From Candidatus Gemmiger stercorigallinarum (GTDB lineage Bacteria > Bacillota > Clostridia > Oscillospirales > Ruminococcaceae): 64,000 bases of DNA. The first letter of the stretch is position 1, and every line of letters starts with the position of its first letter. The translations under genes were made by a program, and so were the position numbers. Of the stretch, positions 24,320-32,917 are shown in pieces. Under the pieces are notes generated by a model. It was not told the origin of the DNA. It was given only the letters and a program-made list of their open reading frames with translations, and did no database searches. The stretch spans positions 1-64,000 of the forward strand of contig DWWX01000042.1 in the NCBI GenBank assembly GCA_019119495.1, read 5' to 3'.

Positions 24320-25117
24320 TCACTTCCTGCCCACAAACAGCAGATGGTTGCTGTGGCCAAAAAGTTCCGGTTTCTCGCAGGTGTAAAAGTGGTAGCGCAG
24401 ATACTGGCGGTAGCTTTCCTCGTCCAGCGCGTCGATGGTGGGGGCCAGCAGCTCGGCCATGCCGTCGGCGGCCACCTGGTGCAGCAGCTGCACGCCGCCG
24501 CTTTCCAGCAGGGCGCGGGCCTTGTCCGGGGTGGTGAACACAAAGGGGAAGTCCTCCAGCCGGAAACTCTCGTGGTCGTAATCGCCCGAACGCAGGTAAG
24601 CCGGGTCGCGGACCAGTTCGGTCAGGATCACCATGTCATTGCCCAAAAAGGCAAACAGCAGCATGCCGCCCGGCTTGCAGACGCGCAGCGCCTCGGCCAC
24701 ACAGCGCGCCCGGTCGGCGGGCTGCCGCAGATGGTAAAGCGGCCCCAGGACCAGCACCAGGTCAAAGCTGCCGTCCGCAAAGGCGGACAGGTCCAGCGCG
24801 TTACCCTGGTGCAGCGCAATGTCCAGCCCCGGCCGTAGCTTGCGGCGGAACACCTCCAGATTGGCTTCCGCCAGCTCCACCGCCGTGACGGCGTACCCCT
24901 GCCCGGCCAGCGCCAGGCTGTATGCGCCGGTGCCCGCGCCGACGTCCAAAATGCGGCAGCCGGGCGTCAAATATTTTTCGATATAGCGCATGGTCGTCAA
25001 AAACTCGACGCGGGCCGAGGGGGAGCAGCTCAGGCGGCTGTCCTCGTCAAACATTTGGTAAAGCCGTTCCACCCGCTCGGTGTCGGTGCGGGCGGCCAGC
25101 AGGGCCTCGATGTCCAT
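24320..25117 (-). CDS. SAM-dependent methyltransferase (class I)
   Basis: This is a 265-residue protein. Motif I is ILDVGAGTGAYSLALA (about residues 55-70), followed by an acidic VELAE at the end of strand 2, a GNALDLSAF segment and the LGPLYHL motif. The acceptor is unknown; the layout is that of UbiE/COQ5-like small-molecule methyltransferases. The start has AAAGGAG upstream. It begins 48 bases after the fusion gene and may belong to the glycan operon. Confidence 0.85.
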   Translation of the reverse strand: MDIEALLAARTDTERVERLYQMFDEDSRLSCSPSARVEFLTTMRYIEKYLTPGCRILDVGAGTGAYSLALAGQGYAVTAVELAEANLEVFRRKLRPGLDIALHQGNALDLSAFADGSFDLVLVLGPLYHLRQPADRARCVAEALRVCKPGGMLLFAFLGNDMVILTELVRDPAYLRSGDYDHESFRLEDFPFVFTTPDKARALLESGGVQLLHQVAADGMAELLAPTIDALDEESYRQYLRYHFYTCEKPELFGHSNHLLFVGRK

Positions 25118-25165
25118 GGTTGCTCCTTTCGTGCGGCATTGCACAGGCGGCGGCAAACGGAGACC

Positions 25166-27106
25166 TCACCCCTCCGGGTACCAGCGGTCAATGTCGTTGG
25201 CCACCATCAACAGGCCGGCAAAGAACATCGGCGCGCGCTTGCGGTCGCGGTTGATCTTGTAGGGCATCAGCCGCAGCCAGTGGATCAGCTCGTGCAAAAA
25301 GATGCTTTCCACCTGCCGGGGGCTGAACCTCTCGTTCAGGTAGTCCCGCACCTCGGCAAACAGCGCGTCGTAGGCCGCCGACCGGGTGAAGGTGAACTCG
25401 ATGCGGTTTTCGTGCACCGAGACGCGGGGCGTCATCATCATGAACTCATAGCCGCCGTGCAGGCTTTGCAGCAGTTTGCCATAATCCAGGAAGGGGCTTT
25501 CGTGCAGATTGCCGGTGTTGGGGTCGATCAGATACCAGGTATCCTCGCCGGTGCGGCAGATGATGTTCTCCAGCGTCAGGTCGCCGTGGATGGCGGCCAC
25601 CGGGTCGCCGGCAAACAGCGCCTGCAGCCGGGCATGGTCAAACAGCCGCCCCAGCGCCGGCAGGCCCTTGTAAGACCGGCCGTTGATCCACACCCGGTCG
25701 TAGGCCGCCAGCTCTTTCAGGCCGCGGGCTTCCCGGATCCTGGCGAGATTGGCGTCCATCTTTTGGTCCAGATACCCGGCGATCTTGGCCGGGTCGGCGG
25801 GACGGGCGGGGGTGTACAGGGTTTGGTCCAGCGTGGTCAGCACGTCCCGCAAAATGGCCGCGCTTTTTTCCACCGGGTTGGAGTGCAGGTAGCGGAACAT
25901 GCTGACCGCCGTGGCGGAGTAGGCCATGTCGTACCAGCAGCAGCCGGGCTTGGCCTCGCTGCGCAAGATCTCGCAGATGGGCAGCCGGCCCTCGGCAATG
26001 CGGGCCTGCAGCCAGGCAAGCTGCACCGCCAGCTTGTCGCCGTCGGCGCCGAAGGCGTACTTGCGCCAGAAGGTGCCGGAATGGTCCATGCACAGCATGG
26101 TGGTGGCGTTGGACCCGGCACTGTGGTCCTCCAGGATGGTCACGCCCCGGTTGATGCGCAGGAACTGCTCCACATACGGTTTGTTCTGCAGGCCGAAATA
26201 CTGGCTCAAAAAGGCGCTGCGGTCCCGCGGGTCCACCTGGGGCAGCAGGTTGAGGTAGTCGCCGTCGGCGGCGGGGGCGGGCGAAGCCGCGCTTGCCGCC
26301 CGGTTGATGCCGCCCCGCAGGCCGGCCGGCAGCAGCGTGGCCGCCCACATGGCCAGAATGGGCAGCACGAACCAGGCCAGCATCAAAAGCTGCGCCAGGG
26401 GCGAGATGGCGTGCAGCTGGCCGGTGAGCGAAAAGCTGGTCAGGTCCACCGCGTCGGTGCCGAACAGCATGGTGAACACATCCACCGTGCCAAGGCCGGC
26501 GCCGTACCCGGACAGCGCCGCCGCCAGCACCCGGTAGCTGGCCAGATAGGACGCCCACATCAGCCCGGTGTTCAGCAGCAGCCGCCCCGGTTTTACCCGG
26601 CGCAGGTCCTTGAAGGTGTTGATCAGGCTCCAGCAGAACACCAGGCCGTCCAGCTTGATGGTGTCGTTGAAGATGCCGCACACCGCCAGGCACAGCCGCT
26701 TGATGGGCGCGCGCAGCAGGATGACCACCGTCAGCAGCAGGGCCAGCACCAGGGCGAACACCAGATAGTAGAGGGTGTCGTCCTGGATGCCCGGCGCGCC
26801 GGCCAGCCGGAACACACCGAACAGCACCGCCACCACCCACACGTCCAAAAAGCGGTCCATGATGACGGTGGCCAGCGCAAAGCCGACGCCGTTTTTCATC
26901 TTGCGGCCGGTGAACCAGGCGCGGAACAGGTCCCCGATGTGGAAGGGCAGCAGGAAATTGACCGCGTAGCCGCCGGCCATGCCCCGCAGCATCACGCCGC
27001 GCAGCGGCCGCTCGTAAATGCGGATGAACTGCTCCCACCGCAAAAGGCGGAACAGATGCCCCACCAGCAAAAGCGCCACCGACGCCAGCAGAAGGGCGGC
27101 GGTCAT
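25166..27106 (-). CDS. LPG-synthase-TM (flippase-like) domain fused to an APH-like kinase domain
   Basis: This is a 646-residue protein. The first 270 residues or so form a polytopic membrane domain of the UPF0104/LPG_synthase_TM type (RLLRWEQF; GGYAVNFLLPFHIGDLFRAW; MDRFLDVW). The remainder is soluble and ends with a phosphotransferase-type catalytic loop, IHGDLTLENI, followed by LIDPNTG, the HxDxxxxN and metal-Asp motifs of aminoglycoside/choline-kinase folds. It may phosphorylate and move a lipid- or sugar-linked substrate at the membrane. It overlaps the nucleotidyltransferase by four bases (ATGA), implying a shared pathway. The domain pairing is unusual. Confidence 0.75.
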   Translation of the reverse strand: MTAALLLASVALLLVGHLFRLLRWEQFIRIYERPLRGVMLRGMAGGYAVNFLLPFHIGDLFRAWFTGRKMKNGVGFALATVIMDRFLDVWVVAVLFGVFRLAGAPGIQDDTLYYLVFALVLALLLTVVILLRAPIKRLCLAVCGIFNDTIKLDGLVFCWSLINTFKDLRRVKPGRLLLNTGLMWASYLASYRVLAAALSGYGAGLGTVDVFTMLFGTDAVDLTSFSLTGQLHAISPLAQLLMLAWFVLPILAMWAATLLPAGLRGGINRAASAASPAPAADGDYLNLLPQVDPRDRSAFLSQYFGLQNKPYVEQFLRINRGVTILEDHSAGSNATTMLCMDHSGTFWRKYAFGADGDKLAVQLAWLQARIAEGRLPICEILRSEAKPGCCWYDMAYSATAVSMFRYLHSNPVEKSAAILRDVLTTLDQTLYTPARPADPAKIAGYLDQKMDANLARIREARGLKELAAYDRVWINGRSYKGLPALGRLFDHARLQALFAGDPVAAIHGDLTLENIICRTGEDTWYLIDPNTGNLHESPFLDYGKLLQSLHGGYEFMMMTPRVSVHENRIEFTFTRSAAYDALFAEVRDYLNERFSPRQVESIFLHELIHWLRLMPYKINRDRKRAPMFFAGLLMVANDIDRWYPEG

Positions 27107-27858
27107 GCTTTCAGCGCCTCAAAGCCGGCGGCGTTTTCGGGGCGCTCGGCCAGGGCGTACTCGGCCGGGGTGCCGAAGGGCAGGTGCAGGTCGGTGGCAA
27201 AGCCGCGCACCGCCTGGCCCCGCCCTGCCATGACGTTGTAGACGCCGGAGACAAAGAATTCTTTATACTGGCAGGTGTGCAGGTACTCGGCGCAGGCGGA
27301 AAGATAGGTAGCCTTGTCCTTGAAATAGTAGGCGCCGCAGATGGCGTCATGGCTGACCACCTGTTTTTCCACCGTGCGGCAGACCAGGCCGTTTTCGCCG
27401 TATTGCAGGTAGCTGTAGGCCGGAGAGTCGGAGGGGAAGGTCAAAAGCGCCCCGTCAGGGCCGGACGCGAAATCGCCCGCCCGGCAGAACTCGTCAAAGG
27501 CGCGGCACAAAAACAGGTGGTCGCAGTCGTTGAACAAGACCGGCACGCCGTTGGGCAGGCCCTCGCAGCCCTTCTGGCAGGTGACGGCGGCGCCGGGGGT
27601 CACGTCGTCCAGCGCCACGATGCGGGCGTCGGGCCAATAGGCGCGGATGCGGGCGTCCAGGGCAAAGTCCCGGATATGCTCTTTGAGCACCACAAAGGTG
27701 ATGCCGTCCAGCGGGATGTTTTTCTCGATGCTGCGGGCCGCCCAGTAGAAAAACGGCGCGCCGTGGATCTCGATCAGCGGCTTGGGCTGCACAAAGCCGT
27801 TTTCAAAAAAGCGGCTGCCCCGCCCGGCCATGGGCATGACAAGATGCAGTTTGGGCAT
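27103..27858 (-). CDS. Sugar nucleotidyltransferase (NTP_transferase family)
   Basis: This is a 251-residue protein. The N-terminal signature is VMPMAGRGSRF, then QPKPLIEIHGAPFF. The metal-binding segment NDCDHLF stands where related enzymes have a NGD-type motif. It should attach a nucleotide to a sugar-1-phosphate or similar phosphate. The start at 27858 follows GGGGGAA; longer frames extend into repeat DNA. It is coupled to the kinase-containing fusion, so the kinase could supply its phosphorylated substrate. Confidence 0.85.
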   Translation of the reverse strand: MPKLHLVMPMAGRGSRFFENGFVQPKPLIEIHGAPFFYWAARSIEKNIPLDGITFVVLKEHIRDFALDARIRAYWPDARIVALDDVTPGAAVTCQKGCEGLPNGVPVLFNDCDHLFLCRAFDEFCRAGDFASGPDGALLTFPSDSPAYSYLQYGENGLVCRTVEKQVVSHDAICGAYYFKDKATYLSACAEYLHTCQYKEFFVSGVYNVMAGRGQAVRGFATDLHLPFGTPAEYALAERPENAAGFEALKA

Positions 27859-27953
27859 ACGGATTCCCCCTTGATGTTTGATTTTTCTTGTCCGGACAAT
27901 GCTCCGGCCCCGCCTGCGGGCAGCCCTGCGCAAAATGCCCTGTGCCGAAAGGC

Positions 27954-28469
27954 CGGCACTGCACGCCGGCGCGACGGCCCGGACAGATATTTGCACCGCA
28001 GGGCGCGGCACCCCTCAGTCTGCGCCTTGCGGCGCAGCCAGCTCCCCTTGCAGGGGAGCCTTTGCAGGCGCCGGACGTTTGATGGCTCCCCTGTAAGGGG
28101 AGCTGTCACCGCAGGTGACTGAGGGGTGCGGCACTTCGCCCGGCCTTTATCCCTGCGGGAGGCAGGGCTTTTCCGCCGCATCCGCAAAGGGACGATCTCC
28201 GGCTTTTACACCGGCGCTGCGCGCCGGCGCAATGGCCCGGACGGATATTTGCACCGCAGGGCGCGGCACCCCTCAGTCTGCGCCTTACGGCGCAGCCAGC
28301 TCCCCTTGCAGGGGAGCCGTTGCAGGCGCCGACCGTTTGATGACTCCCCTGTAAGGGGAGCTGTCACCGCAGGTGACTGAGGGGTGCGGCACTTTGCCCG
28401 GCCTTTATCCCTGCGGGCGGCAGGACTTTTCCGCCGCATCCGCAAAGAGACGATCTCCGGCTCTTACGC
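27954..28469. repeat. Two tandem copies of a 258-bp unit, each containing a MITE-like element
   Basis: The sequence from about 27954 repeats with a period of 258 bases (GATATTTGCACC at 27986 and 28244; GGCGCTGCGC at 28213 and 28471, with the start of a third copy). Each unit contains a full MITE-like element (28005-28134 and 28263-28392) plus a spacer rich in short palindromes. The 955-base gap between the nucleotidyltransferase and epimerase genes contains no credible coding sequence. Confidence 0.85.
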
Positions 28470-28813
28470 CGGCGCTGCGCGCCGGGAAGTCTCCGGAACG
28501 CCGCCTGCGGGGCGGCAGTGCTCGCATCGTCCTGCCAGCCTTCCGGCTGCCGTCATGTTCACCGGCGGGCGTGAACGCCCGCCCTACGATCCGCCACAAA
28601 GGGGCGCCAGGAAAACAAACGTGTCGGCCGCCGCAAGGTTTGCGGGCCGATGAAAATCATCGGCCCCTACGCAGTGCGCCCCGGCAGGCGCAAATGGGCT
28701 TTTCCGCCGTCCAAAGGCTCCCCTTTTGAAAAAAGGCAGCCCGCGGCAGCACAGCGCAATAACGGTTCCCGCTTCCCGGCAGCGGGCGCTGCCCTGCCCC
28801 AGAGCCGTCCACT
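28470..28813. other. Gene-free interval with short hairpin repeats
   Basis: Downstream of the epimerase gene this stretch holds palindromic pieces, such as GGCGGGCGTGAACGCCCGCC (about 28565) and GGGCCGATGAAAATCATCGG (about 28646), and no supported gene. The first of these recurs at about 30097 and 30307. Confidence 0.6.
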
Positions 28814-29848
28814 TTACGCCTGCGCCCCGGCCGCGTCGCGGGCGGCCAGCATGGCGCACTCGGCCTCGATGACGCGGGCCAGGCCCTCCTCGATGGAGAC
28901 CTGCGGCGTCCAGCCGTACAGCTGTTTGGCGTGGGTGTTGTCGCACAGCGAGAACTTGTTCACCTCGTGGTCCAGGATCTCCGGCCGGATGCCGTAGGCG
29001 CCGCCGTACAGCTCCGGGTACTTGGCCCAGTAGTGGCTGGTCTCGCAGTATTTGGCCGGGATGTCCTTGCCCATCAGGCGGCTGGCGGTGGCGTACAGCT
29101 CCCGCACCGAGTAGCTCTGGTTGCTGGAGACGTTCACCGCGTCAAAGCCGGGCCGGCCGGTGACCCGCAGCGCCAGGTCGATCAGGTCGTCCACATAAAT
29201 GTAGTCCCGCCGCTGGTTGCCGTCGGAGTGGAACTCCGGCACGCGGCCGTAGTACAGCTCCCGGATCATGTAGCCCACAAAGGGCGGCTGCTTGCGCAGG
29301 CAGTCGATGTGGGGGCCGTAGACGTTGGCAAACCGCAGGCAGGTGACGTTCATGTTGTAGGTCTCGGCAAAGCTGCGGCAGAACTGCTCGGCGCAGTATT
29401 TGGTGCTGGGGTAGATCAGCGTGGGGGCGTTGAACTTGTCCTCCACGGTGGGGAATTCGGTCTCGTTCTCGTACATGGCGTTGGTGGACGCCTGCACCAG
29501 ATGTTTGACGCCGTGGCGGCGGCACAGCTCCAGAAGGTTGACAAGCCCCAGCGTGTTGACGCTGACCGCCTCCACCGGGTCGGACTGGCAGTCTGGCAGC
29601 GGCGCGATGCCGGCGATGTTGTACACCACGTCGAACCGCTCCTTCTCGAACAGTTCGGGCAGTTTTTCCCGGTCGCGGATGTCCATGCGCAGCACGTCGG
29701 GGCCGAAGTCGTGGTCCTCAAAGCGCAGATTGTCCAGATTGCCGTAGGAAAAATTGTCGATGCCGACGACGGTGTCGCCGCGCTTCCACAGCGCGTGGCA
29801 GAGCTGGCCGCCGATGAAACCGGCCGCGCCGGTGACGAGTACTTTCAT
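28814..29848 (-). CDS. NAD-dependent sugar epimerase/dehydratase (SDR family)
   Basis: This is a 344-residue extended SDR. The Rossmann motif is VTGAAGFIGGQL (residues 4-15). The catalytic Tyr/Lys occurs in IYPSTKYCAEQF, with a preceding QASTNAMY Ser/Thr. RRDYIYVDDLIDL is typical of UDP-glucose 4-epimerase relatives. It converts a nucleotide sugar, probably for surface glycan synthesis. The start follows GGAGG. The gene lies between two repeat-filled gaps, with GT2 upstream and the nucleotidyltransferase downstream. Confidence 0.9.
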   Translation of the reverse strand: MKVLVTGAAGFIGGQLCHALWKRGDTVVGIDNFSYGNLDNLRFEDHDFGPDVLRMDIRDREKLPELFEKERFDVVYNIAGIAPLPDCQSDPVEAVSVNTLGLVNLLELCRRHGVKHLVQASTNAMYENETEFPTVEDKFNAPTLIYPSTKYCAEQFCRSFAETYNMNVTCLRFANVYGPHIDCLRKQPPFVGYMIRELYYGRVPEFHSDGNQRRDYIYVDDLIDLALRVTGRPGFDAVNVSSNQSYSVRELYATASRLMGKDIPAKYCETSHYWAKYPELYGGAYGIRPEILDHEVNKFSLCDNTHAKQLYGWTPQVSIEEGLARVIEAECAMLAARDAAGAQA

Positions 29849-29867
29849 GGGGATACCTCCAGTTACA

Positions 29868-29935
29868 AATGAGGAATTAGGGGGGGCGTGTGCGTCCGCG
29901 CACTCAAATTTTTTGGGGGCAGCGGGCGGCCGGCC
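29868..29935. repeat. Second dispersed repeat family, copy 2
   Basis: ATGAGGAATTAGG is followed by CGTCCGCGCACTCAAATTTT and a GC-rich palindrome. The same pieces are seen at 44918 and 59328. Confidence 0.5.
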
Positions 29936-29984
29936 AAAGGGATCGGCAGGCGGATGGTTGACGGGACGATGCCGGCATCGTCCC

Positions 29985-30331
29985 CTGTGGATGCGGCGGC
30001 AAACGCCCGCCAAACCGCAGGGGTAAGGGCGCGGCCAGGTGCCGCACCCCTCCGCCCGCACTGCGGGCACCTCCCCTTGCAGGGGAGGCTTTGCGGCGGG
30101 CGTGAACGCCCGCCCTACGGTCTGCCGGGAACGGGTGCCGCAAAACCGGCCTTGTGTCTGCGGCAAAGTTTCCGGGCCGACGCTGGCATCGCCCCTGTGG
30201 ATGCGGCGGCAAACGCCCGCCAAACCGCAGGGGTAAGGGCGCGGCCAGGTGCCGCACCCCTCCGCCCGCGCTGCGGGCACCTCCCCTTGCAGAGGAGGCT
30301 TTGCGGCGGGCGTGAACGCCCGCCCTGCCGC
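29985..30331. repeat. Tandem duplication (period 210) containing half MITE-like elements
   Basis: CCCTGTGGATGCGGCGG begins at about 29983 and again 210 bases later. Each copy contains CACCCCTCCGCCCGC followed by CACCTCCCCTTGCAG and the small hairpin repeat GGCGGGCGTGAACGCC. The 500-base gap holds no credible gene. Confidence 0.85.
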
Positions 30332-30351
30332 CGGCATCGCAGGGCCGCCCT

Positions 30352-31149
30352 TTACACGTTGGACGCCACCACCTGGTAGCCGTACTTTTCCACGGGCTTG
30401 GCGCGCATCTCGCGCGCGACAAACTTTTTGGGGCCGGTGACATACTGCCCGCACATGCGCAGCAGGCTGAGGGCAAAGCTGGTCAGTTTGGTGTTGGAGA
30501 CCTGGTCCTCCTCCCGCCAGCTGATGGGGAAAAACAGCATCTTCTGCTTGTAGTGGCACTGGGCCAGGATCATGCAGTCGTTGAAATACTGGGTGTCGGG
30601 GAACTTGAGGTAGTAGCCGTTTTTCAGGCCGGCCACCTTGTACAGGTTCAGCCCGCTGCCCAGGTCGGTGATCTTGTGCAGCGTCACCAGGCTGAACAGC
30701 CAGTTAAAGCCGTAATTGCCAAAAATGCGCAGCGCGCTGTAGCCTTTGATCTGGCTGCCCTTCATAAAGCGGCTGCCCAGGCAGCAGTCGTAGCTTTTGT
30801 ATTCGCCGGAGGCGATCAGCGGGTACAGGTCGCGGGCGTCGCCCTGGTCGTCGCCGTGCAGCACCACCAGGTAGTCGTACCCGTGGCGGACGGCGTACTG
30901 GAACGCCACCTTGTGGCTGCCGCCCAGGCCGTAGTTTTCGTTGTTGCGCAACAGCCGCACCGGCGTGTTGGGGTGGGCGGCCATCCAGGCCAGCACCGCG
31001 GCCTCGGTGCCGTCGGTGGAACGGTTGTTCACCACGATGGTCTCGGACACAAAGCCGGAGACCTTGGGGTCCAGCAGCTGGTCCAGCACCCGCGGCACCT
31101 GCTTTTCGCAGTTATAGGCAGGGATAAACAGTAAAAAGCGGTCCGGCAT
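30352..31149 (-). CDS. Glycosyltransferase family 2
   Basis: This is a 265-residue protein. The GT-A start is FIPAYNCEKQVPRVL, then IVVNNRSTDGTE, and the donor/metal segment is LHGDDQGDARDL. The sequence resembles dolichol-phosphate-mannose-synthase-like GT2 enzymes, but no C-terminal membrane anchor is evident. It transfers a sugar from a nucleotide or lipid donor. The start at 31149 follows AAAGGGAG, and a good promoter lies 80 bases upstream. It is likely the first gene of the surface-glycan set. Confidence 0.88.
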   Translation of the reverse strand: MPDRFLLFIPAYNCEKQVPRVLDQLLDPKVSGFVSETIVVNNRSTDGTEAAVLAWMAAHPNTPVRLLRNNENYGLGGSHKVAFQYAVRHGYDYLVVLHGDDQGDARDLYPLIASGEYKSYDCCLGSRFMKGSQIKGYSALRIFGNYGFNWLFSLVTLHKITDLGSGLNLYKVAGLKNGYYLKFPDTQYFNDCMILAQCHYKQKMLFFPISWREEDQVSNTKLTSFALSLLRMCGQYVTGPKKFVAREMRAKPVEKYGYQVVASNV

Positions 31150-31227
31150 ACGGCAAAACTCCCTTTGGGCGGCGCCCGATTTTTCACAGCTTTTTGTACC
31201 GTTGTTTTGTGCTTGTTTCGCGGTGCT

Positions 31228-31256
31228 ATTATACCACATTTTACCGCGGCGGACAA
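31228..31256 (-). promoter_or_regulatory. Promoter of the GT2 gene
   Basis: On the minus strand TTGTCC (31251-31256), 17 bases, then a perfect TATAAT (31228-31233). Confidence 0.75.
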
Positions 31257-31307
31257 TCGTTCCCGCGTTTTACAGCGGCCGTTTCCCGCACTGTGTCCGC
31301 CTGCCGC

Positions 31308-31342
31308 AAAAAAGACCGGGCACCGCCCGGCGGTGCTCGGTC
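31308..31342 (-). terminator. Terminator of the DEAD-box gene
   Basis: On the minus strand a 12-bp stem (31331-31342 with 31314-31325) is followed by TTTTTTG, 20 bases after the stop codon. Confidence 0.9.
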
Positions 31343-31361
31343 TGGAACGGCAAGATCCTGC

Positions 31362-32546
31362 TTAGAAATAGCTCTTGATCTGGAACTTGTCGCTCTGCTG
31401 TTTTTCCTCCACGATCAGTTTTTCGTGGTTGAAGTCAAACCTGACGGCGCGGCAGTCGTCGGTGTTGCGGGTCAGGCGCAGAAGCGTCTCCACCCGCTTT
31501 TCCTCCTCTTTGGTATAGAACAGGTAGCTGGCGCCCTCCCGCTTGGCGCGGCCGGTGCGGCCGATGCGGTGGGTGTAATGCTCGTTGTCCTCCGGCACGT
31601 CGTAGTTGATGACCGCGTCCACATCGGACACGTCGATGCCGCGGGCCGCCACGTCGGTGGCCACCAGCACCGCGATCTCGCCGGCCTTGAACCGCCCCAT
31701 GATGCGGTTGCGCTCGGCCTGGGACAGGTCGCCGTGCAGGCAGTCCACGTTAAAGTTCAGCCGGGCCAGCTGGTTGGCCAGCATGGCGGTGTTGTACTTG
31801 GTGTTGCAGAACACCATCACCCGCTGGTAGCCCTTGCTGATGATGATCTGCGCCAGGTCGGCCAGCTTGTCCCGGCCGGTGGTCAGCAGCTTGAACTGGT
31901 CGATCTTGGGCATGCTTTCCATCATGGGCTGCACGTCCACCTCGGCGGCGTTTTTCTGGTACAGCCAGCCGATGTCCAGCACCTCGCGGCTGATGGTGGC
32001 CGAGAACATCGACAGCGACCTGCGGTTTTTCATCAGGTCGATGATGTGGCGCACGTCCTTGTAAAAGCCCATGTTCAGCATCTCGTCGGCCTCGTCCAGC
32101 ACGACGGTCTCGACGCCGGACAGGTCGATGGCGTGGTGGCGGTAGTGGTCCATCAGGCGGCCGGGGGTGGCCACCACGATCTGGCAGCCGGCTTTCAGCT
32201 GCTTCTGCTGTTTTTCCAGCCCGGCACCGCCGTAGACGCAGACGATGCGCACGCCCTGCATATACTGGGCCAGCGCCTCCAGGTCGGCGGCGATCTGCTG
32301 GGCCAGCTCCCGCGTGGGGCTGAGGATGACGGCCTGGGGTTTTTGGCGGGTCACATCGACGGCGGACAGGATGGGGATGCCGAAGGCCACCGTCTTTCCG
32401 GTGCCGGTGGGGGCCTTGGCGATCATGTCGTGGCCGTCCAGCATCAGGGGGATGGCCTTCTGCTGGATCTCGGTCATCTCGGTAAAGCCCATGGCCTGGG
32501 TGGCGCGGATCAGTTCCGGCCGGATGGAAAGTTCTGAAAACTGCAT
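31362..32546 (-). CDS. DEAD-box RNA helicase
   Basis: This is a 394-residue protein with the complete helicase core: Q-motif (GFTEMTEIQQKAIP), APTGTGKT, PTRELAQQ, TPGRLMD, DEAD, SAT, FCNTK, ATDVAARGID and HRIGRTGR. It is essentially core only, without the long basic tail of CsdA/DeaD, and resembles the shorter CshA/RhlE-like proteins. It unwinds RNA during ribosome assembly or mRNA decay. The start ATG at 32546 gives MQFSELSI; the ribosome site AAAGG is somewhat distant (14 bases). Confidence 0.93.
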   Translation of the reverse strand: MQFSELSIRPELIRATQAMGFTEMTEIQQKAIPLMLDGHDMIAKAPTGTGKTVAFGIPILSAVDVTRQKPQAVILSPTRELAQQIAADLEALAQYMQGVRIVCVYGGAGLEKQQKQLKAGCQIVVATPGRLMDHYRHHAIDLSGVETVVLDEADEMLNMGFYKDVRHIIDLMKNRRSLSMFSATISREVLDIGWLYQKNAAEVDVQPMMESMPKIDQFKLLTTGRDKLADLAQIIISKGYQRVMVFCNTKYNTAMLANQLARLNFNVDCLHGDLSQAERNRIMGRFKAGEIAVLVATDVAARGIDVSDVDAVINYDVPEDNEHYTHRIGRTGRAKREGASYLFYTKEEEKRVETLLRLTRNTDDCRAVRFDFNHEKLIVEEKQQSDKFQIKSYF

Positions 32547-32642
32547 AGGGGATCGATCTGCCTTTCTGTTTCGGGCGGCAGGGATGCGCCGGGGCCGCCG
32601 CTTCGATTTCCTGTTTCTGCGTAGATTTGTCGATCTGGCAAT

Positions 32643-32671
32643 AGTATACCAGTATTTGCGCGGCGGGGCAA
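32643..32671 (-). promoter_or_regulatory. Promoter of the DEAD-box gene
   Basis: On the minus strand TTGCCC (32666-32671), 17 bases, TATACT (32643-32648). Confidence 0.65.
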
Positions 32672-32799
32672 GGTTTGGCGGAGTACGCGCAGGGGAGCGT
32701 TGCCGCACGGGTATGCCAAAGCGCCGGTTTTGCGGGGCGGCACTGGCATCCTTCACAATGCGGTCCGCCAAATTTTGGCAAAACTGCGAGATTTGTTCA

Positions 32800-32808
32800 T
32801 GTTATAAT
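32800..32808 (+). promoter_or_regulatory. Extended -10 promoter of the ricin-lectin gene
   Basis: TGTTATAAT (32800-32808) is an extended -10 element (TG-N-TATAAT) about 110 bases before the start. No -35 is evident at the right distance. Confidence 0.5.
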
Positions 32809-32917
32809 AATAGGTATCAAGCAGCGCCGCCCGCCTGTACGCTGCGGGCCGCGGCGCCGGCGCAAAATAGACACGCCGCCCCGGCTGCAGCCGCAGGGCG
32901 GCAAGGAGGAAGATACT

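Noticed and set aside
27766-28813. Repeat array considered as a CRISPR
   Set aside because: The period is 258 bases, repeats are long imperfect palindromes without regular unique spacers, and no cas genes are present.
29849-30559. N-terminal extension of the epimerase frame through the repeat region
   Set aside because: Translation of repeats (RAFTPAAKPPLQGEVPA twice); the conserved SDR start with GGAGG is at 29848.
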